Shown in pieces: positions 57,579 to 64,000 of a stretch of DNA of 64,000 nt. The stretch is from Pseudomonadota bacterium. GTDB taxonomy: Bacteria > Cyanobacteriota > Vampirovibrionia > Obscuribacterales > Obscuribacteraceae. The translations under genes and the position numbers were made by a program. Numbering within the stretch: the first letter of the stretch is position 1; every line of letters begins with the position of its first letter. The notes below the pieces were generated by a model, which searched no databases, had not been told where the DNA came from, and saw nothing but the letters and a program-made list of their open reading frames with translations. Location: positions 124,001 through 188,000 of the forward strand of contig JAJPGY010000040.1 in assembly GCA_021325555.1 (NCBI GenBank). The letters run 5' to 3'.

Positions 57579-59432
57579 TTAGTTTTTGCTGCCATCTTCC
57601 ACCTCGATATCCTCGGCTTCATAAAGGCTATCGAGCAGCTTGCGGTACCTTTCGGTGATCACCTTTCGCTTGACCTTCAAGGTGGGCGTGAGCTCGTTGC
57701 GCTCGACGCTGAACTCGTGGTCCAGGACCAGGAACTTGCGGATCTGCTCATAGGTAGCCAGGCGCTGGTTTTTGCGGCTGACTATGCCCTCGACCTCCCG
57801 GAGCACGAGCGGGTGGTGAACCAGCTCGTCCAGGCTGGAGTAGGAGATCGAGTTCGACCGGGCAAACGACTCCAGCCCATCGGGGCTCAGCGTCACCAGC
57901 GCCGTTATGTACTTGCGCCGGTCGCCGTAGACCAGAATGTGGCTGATAAGCCCATCGCCGGCGAACAGGTTCTCCAGATACTGCGGCGCCACGTGCTTGC
58001 CGTTGGCGGTGATGATGATGTCCTTCTTGCGGTCCTTGATCTTGAGAAAACCCTCCTCGTCGACCTCGCCGATGTCGCCGGTGAGGAACCAGCCGTCGCG
58101 GAAGGCATCCCTGGTCGCCTCCTCGTTTTTGTAATAGCCGGCGAAAACGTTGGGGCCTCTGACCATGATCTCGCCGTCCTCGGCAAGCTTCACCTCCACC
58201 CCGGGCAGGGGCCGGCCTACGGTGGAGCGCTTGTTGCCGCCGGGCGTGTTGCAGCTGATCGGGGCTGTTGTCTCGGTCAGACCGTAGCCTTCCAGGATGG
58301 GAATGCCGATGAGCTCGAAAAAGAGCTGGACCTCGCTGGACAAGGGGGCCGCCCCCGACACCATAAAGCGCACGCGGCCGCCGAAGCGGCGGCGGATCCG
58401 GGAGTAAACCAGCCGCTCGGCCACGCGCAGCTCCGCCCGGTAAATCTTGCGGACGATATCGTGGACGCCGTTGCGCGAGTTCTCCCGGTGGCGGGCCGCA
58501 CGCTTGCCCAGCGCCAGCGCCCATCGAATGAGGTACTGCTGAGCCTGCGGCATGTTCCGCACCTCCGCCTGCACGCGGTTGTAAACCTTCTCGAAAAAGC
58601 GCGGAACGCCGTTCATGATCGTCGGCCGGACCTCCATCATGTTCTGAGCCACGGCGTCGATCGACTCCGCATAAGCCGCCACCAGCCCCTCGTAGATGGC
58701 CAGAAACTGGCCGCCGATGCGCTCGAAGACGTGGGAGAGGGGAAGGAAGGAGAGCGCCAGGTCGTCGGGATGGAACCCGACAAGCAGGCTCATGGCCTGG
58801 CAGACGGCGTAAATGTTGCGGTGCAGGATCATCGCCCCTTTGGGGACGCCGGTCGTGCCGGAGGTGTATACGATGCTGGCCAGATCCTCGGGTTTGACCG
58901 CCTCGATGCGCTTCTCGAGCTCATGCGGGTGGCTGGGCAGGTAGACCTCGCCGTCCTTGAGCAGGTCCTCCCACTTGATGATGCGCAGCGGCGAGGAAGG
59001 AGGCGAGACGGGCGGCTCCCCTTCCATGAGCACGGCAAAACGCAGGTTCTCCGGCAGGGAGTCGCAGGAAAGCAGTTTCAAAAGCTGCCGGTCACTTTCC
59101 ACGAAGATGCCCACCGAGTCGCTGTGCCGCACCAGATATTCCACCTCGGGGACGCCCAGTGTCGGGTAGATGGGAACCGTAACCGCGCCGCAGGAGAGGA
59201 TGGCCAGATCCGCCCAGGACCATTGCGGGCGGCTGTGCGATAAGATGGACAGCTTGTCGCCGGCTTTGACGCCGAAACTGAGCAGTCCGGCGGCAACCAG
59301 CTCCACCACCCGGCCTTGCTCGCGCCAGATGACCGGGCGATAGCTGCCGGCCACCTTGTGGAGAATGGCCGGACGCTCCGGGTTGGTCTTCACCCGCTCC
59401 CAGAAAACGTTGACGAGGGTCTCTTGTGTCAC
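57579..59432 (-). CDS. Long-chain fatty acid-CoA ligase (FadD15 type)
   Basis: The 617-residue product belongs to the long-chain acyl-CoA synthetase branch: VYTSGTTGVPKGAMILHRNI (A3), PLSHVFERIGGQF, EGYGLTETTAPIS (A5), GWFLTGDIGEVDEEGFLKIKD (A7-A8), KRKVITERYRKLLDSLY at the C terminus. It activates long-chain fatty acids to acyl-CoA. The start is a GTG at 59432 with AGGGGAG five bases upstream. CutA lies 20 bases upstream in the same direction. Confidence 0.94.
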   Translation of the reverse strand: MTQETLVNVFWERVKTNPERPAILHKVAGSYRPVIWREQGRVVELVAAGLLSFGVKAGDKLSILSHSRPQWSWADLAILSCGAVTVPIYPTLGVPEVEYLVRHSDSVGIFVESDRQLLKLLSCDSLPENLRFAVLMEGEPPVSPPSSPLRIIKWEDLLKDGEVYLPSHPHELEKRIEAVKPEDLASIVYTSGTTGVPKGAMILHRNIYAVCQAMSLLVGFHPDDLALSFLPLSHVFERIGGQFLAIYEGLVAAYAESIDAVAQNMMEVRPTIMNGVPRFFEKVYNRVQAEVRNMPQAQQYLIRWALALGKRAARHRENSRNGVHDIVRKIYRAELRVAERLVYSRIRRRFGGRVRFMVSGAAPLSSEVQLFFELIGIPILEGYGLTETTAPISCNTPGGNKRSTVGRPLPGVEVKLAEDGEIMVRGPNVFAGYYKNEEATRDAFRDGWFLTGDIGEVDEEGFLKIKDRKKDIIITANGKHVAPQYLENLFAGDGLISHILVYGDRRKYITALVTLSPDGLESFARSNSISYSSLDELVHHPLVLREVEGIVSRKNQRLATYEQIRKFLVLDHEFSVERNELTPTLKVKRKVITERYRKLLDSLYEAEDIEVEDGSKN

Positions 59433-59452
59433 CGCTTCTCCCCTTGCCGATT

Positions 59453-59776
59453 CTATTCCCGCTGCCCCACAGACGAATTCAGCCAGTCCAGGTAGGGTTT
59501 ATAGCCATCCTCAATTTTCAGGCAAACAATCTCCGGCGTGTCGTACGTGTGCAGCTCCCGCACCCGGCGGCAGAGGGCGTCCCAGGACCGCCGGGTGCTC
59601 TTGATCACCAGCAGCTCCTCGGATTCGCTGGACACATCGCCCTGCCAGCGGAAAATGGAGGTGATCCCCCGGACCACGTTGACGCAGGCCGCCAGGCGCT
59701 CCTCAACCAGCGGTCTGGCGATGCGCTCGGCTCCTTGCGGCGGGCAGGTTACGAGAACGATAACTTCCTGGGCCAT
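59453..59776 (-). CDS. cutA: Divalent ion tolerance protein CutA1
   Basis: The 107-residue protein has the CutA ferredoxin-like trimer signatures: VLVTCPPQGAERIARPLVEE, LAACVNVVRGITSIFRWQGD, VIKSTRRSWDALCRRVRELH and the YDTPEIVCLKIEDGY stretch. CutA is linked to copper tolerance and, in some bacteria, to other signalling roles. The ATG at 59776 lies two bases after the stop codon of the upstream fusion gene, so the two are coupled. Confidence 0.95.
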   Translation of the reverse strand: MAQEVIVLVTCPPQGAERIARPLVEERLAACVNVVRGITSIFRWQGDVSSESEELLVIKSTRRSWDALCRRVRELHTYDTPEIVCLKIEDGYKPYLDWLNSSVGQRE

Positions 59777-59778
59777 GG

Positions 59779-60855
59779 TCAAGATGCGCTCCGAAGATAT
59801 TCCAGACCGGTCTCTTCGACAAACTCCTTCAGCAACGACAGGACCTTAACGAACAGCCCGGGTTGGAGGCGGGGCATGCGGTACCGCCTGTGCATCCTCA
59901 GGATAACAACCGGCAAGCCCAGTTCGCCGGCGATGAAGCGGCAGAGCGGCCCGGCAACCCGCCGCGAATCCTCGCTGCCCACCGGCTCCAGCGGCGCCAG
60001 CTTCAGGCGCAGGCGCGAGGAGAGGTCCTCGCACACGGCCGCATCCGGCCCCTGGACCTCGGCGTTCAGCCCCGGCGAGCCGCGCCCGGGCCCGCCGAGA
60101 AGAATGAGGACCATGCCGACCTGGCCGGCCCTGGCGATGTCCGCAAGGGCCCTGCGCATCGGCGTCTCCAGGTGCAGGCAGGGATCAGCCACGCAGCAGT
60201 AATAGCTCATCAGCGTATGACAGCGGGCCAGGCGGTGCAGCGCGGCCGCCATCGAGCCGGTGAAGGCATCCGGGTCATGAAAGTCCCCCTCACGGAAATG
60301 GGCGGTTGCGTGCGGGGCGATCACCAGCACCGGCAGCTCGCCGCCGAGGAACTGGTAATCCGGCTCGCCGGAGTGCGGCAGCTGCTCGTAGCGCTCGGAC
60401 AGGAAGCCCTCATACTGCAGGGCCCAGCTTACCGCGTCAAATTGCGGCGGCTCCCCGATCAGGTAGTCGAGCGCCCGGTCGATGTCCTGAAAGCGAGCCT
60501 GGGAATGCGAGAGCACCCAGGGTGAAAACGGCTGCTGCCCGACCACGGTCACCATCTTGCCGCGCCGGTGGGCGTAGAACATCTCCATGGCCGTGCCCGG
60601 GTTGGCGTTTACCAGATTGGCCAGCAGCGCATCGCACTGATCGATGAGGTCGAGCGCCCGCCGCACGGTCACCTCCAGCGAGTCGTCGAGCTGGCTGCCC
60701 GACCAGGCAATCTGCAGCGGGTTCACCACCTTCAGGCCGTACCGCTGCAGGCGGGCCATGGCCAGCGTGCGCCAGTCCGGCTCATCCGGAATCTCCCCTA
60801 CGCAATTGACAGGCTCAATTGTGCTTCCGGTTAAGTAGATTGAAGAGGCAATCAT
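59779..60855 (-). CDS. Nucleoside deoxyribosyltransferase-like domain fused to N-formylglutamate amidohydrolase-like domain
   Basis: The 358-residue product has an N-terminal part (1-105) like nucleoside 2-deoxyribosyltransferases: IYLTGSTIEP, DLIDQCDALLANLVNANPGT, then AMEMFYAHRRGKMVTVVG, with the likely catalytic Glu 91. After a linker, the C-terminal part (from about 172) resembles N-formylglutamate amidohydrolases: LPVLVIAPHATAHFREGDFH, then VAGPLCRFIAGELGLPVVIL. Both assignments rest on motif reading. The combination suggests nucleotide- or base-linked hydrolysis. It is coupled to cutA. Confidence 0.7.
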   Translation of the reverse strand: MIASSIYLTGSTIEPVNCVGEIPDEPDWRTLAMARLQRYGLKVVNPLQIAWSGSQLDDSLEVTVRRALDLIDQCDALLANLVNANPGTAMEMFYAHRRGKMVTVVGQQPFSPWVLSHSQARFQDIDRALDYLIGEPPQFDAVSWALQYEGFLSERYEQLPHSGEPDYQFLGGELPVLVIAPHATAHFREGDFHDPDAFTGSMAAALHRLARCHTLMSYYCCVADPCLHLETPMRRALADIARAGQVGMVLILLGGPGRGSPGLNAEVQGPDAAVCEDLSSRLRLKLAPLEPVGSEDSRRVAGPLCRFIAGELGLPVVILRMHRRYRMPRLQPGLFVKVLSLLKEFVEETGLEYLRSAS

Positions 60856-61007
60856 CGCAAATCCATTGATTCCGTTCTGGCGGGGCTTCCACCGGCCGCG
60901 CGTCCTGCTGGTTTTATTATAAGCGGTAACGGGCGCCTGCCTGCTGCTTTCTGGCTGCGCCGACCGATCGGCGGTGGAAGCCCCCGGTGCGGCTAAAATA
61001 TAGCTCT

Positions 61008-61466
61008 ATGGTCAAACCTCCGCGCATCAACCCCGCCCGCCTGCTTGTCGCCGCCCTGAGCCTGGCGCTTGCGGCGTTGCCGCTTGTCTCCTGCCGATCG
61101 CAGCCGGCGACGGCGCCCGACTCCGCCCTGGCTGCGGCGCAATCGGAGGTTCTGCAGGCCCAGCAGAACCACTGGCGGCATGCGGAGGTGACCGTGGAGG
61201 CGCAGGTCGTGAAGCTCCTGCGGGATGATACGGAGGGGATCCCGCATCAGCGCTTTCTCATCGCGCTGGTCAACGGCACCACCGTGCTCATCGCCCACGA
61301 CACCAACATGGCCCCGCGGGTGCCGCTTCAGCGGGGCGACTGGGTGCGCATTCACGGCGAATATATCTGGACCGAAAAGGGCGGGGTCATCCACTGGACG
61401 CACCACACGGACACCCCCCGGCACATAGGCGGCTGGATTGATTTCAACGGGCAGCGTTATCAGTGA
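61008..61466 (+). CDS. DUF3465 lipoprotein
   Basis: The 152-residue product has a lipoprotein signal (LLVAALSLALAALPLVSC, lipobox LVSC) and a DUF3465 domain (QRFLIALVNGTTVLIAHDTN, APRVPLQRGDWVRIHGEYIW, KGGVIHWTHHTDTPRHIGGW). DUF3465 is an OB-like fold of unknown role. A GTG 21 bases upstream is possible, but the ATG gives a clean signal peptide. TAAAAT and TATAG lie just before the start. Confidence 0.85.
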   Translation: MVKPPRINPARLLVAALSLALAALPLVSCRSQPATAPDSALAAAQSEVLQAQQNHWRHAEVTVEAQVVKLLRDDTEGIPHQRFLIALVNGTTVLIAHDTNMAPRVPLQRGDWVRIHGEYIWTEKGGVIHWTHHTDTPRHIGGWIDFNGQRYQ

Positions 61467-61510
61467 GAACCCGAAGGCGTCCCGCGTAGCCGGCGGTGCC
61501 GGTTACCCCT

Positions 61511-61533
61511 GGGGGCGCGGGCGTCCCGCCCGC
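61511..61533 (+). repeat. Reference copy of dispersed GC-rich intergenic repeat
   Basis: GGGGGCGCGGGCGTCCCGCC (continuing CGC) is the best copy of a repeat also seen at 732-752, 48769-48791 and 63115-63135. It lies in the spacer between the convergent DUF3465 and sixA genes. Confidence 0.65.
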
Positions 61534-61591
61534 ATTTCACGGACAATTCGTCGGTGCGGGCAAGATATCGGCGCCCTCGAGCTATCGATCG

Positions 61592-62113
61592 TTAAGCGCG
61601 AGCGCCATTTGGCGCAGCCATGAGCATAGCCAGCTTGGGTGGGATGAACCACTCGAGCGTGCCCGGCGCTGCCGGCGGTACGCTGCTTATGTCGATGCAG
61701 CAGATGCCCGCCTTCTTGAACTGTATGTCCACTTCCGGCCCCGCCCACAAGATGGTGGCGGCCAGGCGCCCCATGTCCGGCTCATGCCCGACCAGGAATA
61801 TGCTGCCGGCGCGCTCGAACTCCTTGATGGCCTTAAAGACATCACTGGCGGTGCCAGCCGGCGCGAGCGCATCTGTCAATTTCAAACCGTGCGCCGCCCC
61901 CAGCACGTCCAGCAAGATTTCGGCCGTCTGCTGCGCTCGCACAAGCGGGCTCGTGAATATGACGTCGGGCGAGACACCAAGCCGCTTCAAGCCGCCGGCC
62001 ACCTGACGCGTCTCCGCTTTGCCCTCGTCGGTCAAAGGTCGCTTCGCGTCGCTGGTAATGGCGCCGCCCACCTTGTCAGTGGCGATTCCGTGTCTGACCA
62101 GATATAGCTTCAT
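61592..62113 (-). CDS. sixA: Phosphohistidine phosphatase SixA
   Basis: The 173-residue product is a histidine-phosphatase-superfamily enzyme: LVRHGIA at the start, RPLTDEGKAETRQVAGGL, VIFTSPLVRAQQTAEIL and LVGHEPDMGRLAATIL. In E. coli SixA acts on phosphohistidine in PTS/His-phosphotransfer proteins. Divergent from ruvX. Confidence 0.92.
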   Translation of the reverse strand: MKLYLVRHGIATDKVGGAITSDAKRPLTDEGKAETRQVAGGLKRLGVSPDVIFTSPLVRAQQTAEILLDVLGAAHGLKLTDALAPAGTASDVFKAIKEFERAGSIFLVGHEPDMGRLAATILWAGPEVDIQFKKAGICCIDISSVPPAAPGTLEWFIPPKLAMLMAAPNGARA

Positions 62114-62209
62114 GGCTGAATATTGTACAACTTATGTTCCCCCGGCTATGCGCAGCTCCTCGTAAGTCCCCCACCCCTGTCGTGTAGCTCGTATAGTAAG
62201 ATCTCCATC

Positions 62210-62647
62210 ATGACGTCCAAGCCCCGCATCATCGGTCTTGATATCGGAGACAAGCGCATAGGCGTAGCCATCTCCGATCCGCTTGGTATCACAGCCGCCG
62301 GTCTCGACACCATCGAGCGCAAGAACCTGAGAACAGACGTCGCCTCCGTGATGGAGATGGCCAGACGCCACGGCGCCGTGGAGATCGTGGTCGGACTGCC
62401 CAAGAACATGGACGGCTCTATCGGCGAGCAGGCCCAGAAGGTGCAAGCATTCTGCCGCAAGCTCGCCCGCGCCTCCGGCCTGCCGATCATCTACGAGGAC
62501 GAGCGCTTAACGACAATCTCCGCCATCCGCACCCTGACCCTGCAGGGCGTGAAGACAGGACACAACAAAGATCTCGTCGACCGGCAGTCGGCGGCGATCA
62601 TCCTGCAAAAATTCCTTGACCGCGCCGAGCCGCCGCCGACCGCTTAG
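62210..62647 (+). CDS. ruvX: Holliday junction resolvase-like RuvX/YqgF
   Basis: The 145-residue product has the YqgF/RNase H-like fold: IIGLDIGDKRIGVAISDPLG, EIVVGLPKNMDGSIGEQAQK, IIYEDERLTTISAIRTL and DLVDRQSAAIILQKFLD, with the acidic residues intact. It is implicated in pre-16S rRNA 5' end maturation and in Holliday junction cleavage. The ATG at 62210 is used; upstream TATAGT may be the -10. Confidence 0.95.
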   Translation: MTSKPRIIGLDIGDKRIGVAISDPLGITAAGLDTIERKNLRTDVASVMEMARRHGAVEIVVGLPKNMDGSIGEQAQKVQAFCRKLARASGLPIIYEDERLTTISAIRTLTLQGVKTGHNKDLVDRQSAAIILQKFLDRAEPPPTA

Positions 62648-62816
62648 CAGCGCGCTTCCTGGAAGATAACGCTCCCCGGCTCGTGCTCCCGGCGGCGCGC
62701 GCTCAGCCCGCTGCAAGCTGCCTCACCCGTGCGACTGACCCCAGTTGGCTGCAGGCGGCTCAAATGTCATCCCAGCGAGCGATGCGTGGACCCACCGCGA
62801 ATAATATGATGAGTCC

Positions 62817-63083
62817 ATGAACATCAAACCAGCGGTGATGGCCAACATCCTCCTGGCGGCAGCCCGCCAGAGCGAGGACGCCGGCGCATACGAGGTAGCC
62901 ATCGAATTGCTCGAGCAGGCATTGCATAAGCTCGAGGCAGCAGCAGGAGCAAAGAGCATGCTTCTGGCGCCCGTTCTCTCTGAGCTGAGCGACTGTTATG
63001 AAGTCACCGGACGGAGGCTCAAAGCGCGCCAATACAGATTCAGGCTGCGGGCGATCCTTACCGGAGGCGCCAGGGCGAGCTGA
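62817..63083 (+). CDS. Small TPR-like protein
   Basis: The 88-residue product has about one and a half TPR units (MANILLAAARQSEDAGAYEV, then AIELLEQALHKLEAAAG, LSELSDCYEVTGRRLKARQY), ending basic. It is similar in style to the TPR genes at 4790 and 21242. Coding status is likely but partner and role are unknown. Confidence 0.65.
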   Translation: MNIKPAVMANILLAAARQSEDAGAYEVAIELLEQALHKLEAAAGAKSMLLAPVLSELSDCYEVTGRRLKARQYRFRLRAILTGGARAS

Positions 63084-63114
63084 GCAGGGGAGCCCTGCCG
63101 AGGCTTTTCCGGTC

Positions 63115-63135
63115 GCGGGCGGGACGCCGGCGCCC
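63115..63135 (-). repeat. Copy of dispersed GC-rich intergenic repeat
   Basis: On the minus strand this reads GGGCGCCGGCGTCCCGCCCG (then C), one mismatch from the matching part of 61511-61533. It lies between the convergent 62817 and 63147 genes. Confidence 0.6.
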
Positions 63136-63146
63136 TCAGGCTTTTC

Positions 63147-64000
63147 TCACACGGCTTTCGTCTGGACGAGCCCGTGCTGGACCAGCAGGGCGGCGGCGCG
63201 CCACATCATGTGCGTGGGCATGCCGCCCTGCTCCAGCTGCTTGAAGATCTTGGCAAGCGTAGATGAGCCGTCCGACCGTTTGACAATCTCCGTCATCGCC
63301 CCGAACTCCTCCGGCGAGGGCGGCTCCTCGAGCTGTCCGAGAGCGTTCCAGCGCGCGTTGAACTCCTCCTCCTGCGGCAGGCGGCGGATGTAGATGTCGC
63401 TGCTGGAGATGATGGTGCGCGCGGCGTTGTAGTTGTCCTGGGCGAGCGCGCCGTCCATGAGGCACCGCTCCAGGGAGCGGGCGACATTGTACTCCGGCTC
63501 CAGCATCGGCAGCTTGGTGTCCCTGCCGCCCTGGGCGCGCTCCTGGAAGTTGAAGCTGCCGTCCTCGAAGGTTACCAGGAACTCCGTGATGGCGGCGCCG
63601 CCCTTCTGCTGAGCCAGCCTGGCCTGCAGCGGCTTGCCCGCTTCGAAGAGCATCCACAGGTTCTTGCCGTCCGCCGACTGGACGGTGAGCACGCCGGTCT
63701 TCTGGCTGGTGGCAATCGACTGCAGAAGCCCGGCGGCGTCGAACACGCCGAGTTCGCCGCCGATGGCAGCGGCCTTCTTCTTGGACTTGTAGGTGCGCGG
63801 CACCTGCTGGCTGTGGCAGACCTTGTTGCGCCCCAGCTCTTCCTTGACGTAATAGAGCGCCGTGTCGGCCTTCTCCATGAGATCGTCGGCGCTCTTGCCG
63901 TCGGCAGGGTATGTGGCGACGCCGAGCGACACCGTCCACTTGGCGATGCCGCCCGGCCAGTCGGCTTTGGTCTCTACCGCCTGGCGAATGCGCTCGGCTA
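63147..64000 (-). CDS. GGDEF protein with C-terminal DUF4388 domain (5' end beyond window)
   Basis: The reading frame continues past the window edge, so only the C-terminal part (about 284 residues) is seen. It opens with the end of a GGDEF diguanylate-cyclase domain (VSLGVATYPADGKSADDLME, TALYYVKEELGRNKVC), then a DUF4388 (PATAN-like) domain (FDAAGLLQSIATSQKTGVLT, WMLFEAGKPLQARLAQQKGG) and a helical tail. The GG[DE]EF active site lies outside the window, so activity cannot be judged. DUF4388 is common in bacterial signalling proteins. Confidence 0.88.
   Translation of the reverse strand, partial: AERIRQAVETKADWPGGIAKWTVSLGVATYPADGKSADDLMEKADTALYYVKEELGRNKVCHSQQVPRTYKSKKKAAAIGGELGVFDAAGLLQSIATSQKTGVLTVQSADGKNLWMLFEAGKPLQARLAQQKGGAAITEFLVTFEDGSFNFQERAQGGRDTKLPMLEPEYNVARSLERCLMDGALAQDNYNAARTIISSSDIYIRRLPQEEEFNARWNALGQLEEPPSPEEFGAMTEIVKRSDGSSTLAKIFKQLEQGGMPTHMMWRAAALLVQHGLVQTKAV

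Noticed and set aside
57717-59243. 508-codon open frame antisense to the long-chain acyl-CoA ligase
   Set aside because: Shadow frame caused by base composition; the ligase carries all adenylation motifs.
1-64000. tRNA, rRNA, CRISPR arrays, insertion sequences
   Set aside because: I looked through the intergenic stretches for T-loop motifs, regularly spaced repeats and terminal inverted repeats with transposase frames and saw none. A tRNA search tool would be needed to exclude short genes fully.

Overview
The window is a GC-rich stretch of bacterial chromosome, densely packed with about 59 protein genes. Most are housekeeping or metabolic. I see no rRNA, no recognisable tRNA, no CRISPR array, no transposase and no prophage block. 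Exported haem proteins, a lipoprotein, TonB-C-like exported proteins, a DUF1573 protein and type IV pilin-like genes suggest a diderm, respiring, heterotrophic bacterium. An MqnE-type enzyme points to menaquinone made by the futalosine route. Many small TPR proteins and a short motif shared by two exported TPR proteins remind me of non-photosynthetic relatives of cyanobacteria. That placement is only an inference and needs marker-gene phylogeny.

Layout. 0-6.1 kb: divergent lemA and DUF2207 genes, a class A penicillin-binding protein, a TPR protein and a holin-like membrane protein. 6.5-13 kb: Rsh (p)ppGpp enzyme, rdgB, a gene of unknown function, a UbiD-family decarboxylase and a C-terminal processing protease. 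13-20.6 kb: a glycogen/trehalose island with a debranching enzyme, a GT4 glycosyltransferase, divergent otsA and otsB, and a GH37/GH63-like hydrolase. 20.7-33.3 kb: hflX, a tri-haem peroxidase, a GlcD-like oxidase, tatD, dprA, two related exported proteins, a TPR-PDZ protein and mqnE.

33.5-38.3 kb is the most unusual block. It holds an FHA protein, a NurA nuclease without HerA, a degenerate-GGDEF/pseudokinase fusion overlapping nurA, an XRE-type regulator with a C-terminal zinc-ribbon-like region, and a Clp-N-repeat protein with no ATPase. Two intergenic palindromes in this block share a GATATC core. 38.4-45.7 kb: surE, a DUF4013 protein, a CNNM transporter whose first membrane helix has no normal start codon, then ksgA, ispE, nth and a DUF1573/di-haem cytochrome fusion. 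45.7-49.5 kb: a 1003-residue SF2 helicase with a membrane hairpin, a TerB-like protein and a rhodanese. 49.5-53.3 kb: a minus-strand operon of four pilin-like genes. 53.3-64 kb: two acyl-CoA synthetases, cutA, a deoxyribosyltransferase-like/amidohydrolase-like fusion, sixA, ruvX and a GGDEF-DUF4388 protein cut by the window edge.

The working themes are stringent-response and nucleotide housekeeping, trehalose/glycogen turnover, haem-based periplasmic chemistry, pilus-like surface structures, and a possible phospho-signalling/DNA-processing module at 33.5-38.3 kb. A GC-rich intergenic repeat of about 21-23 bp recurs at four or more sites.
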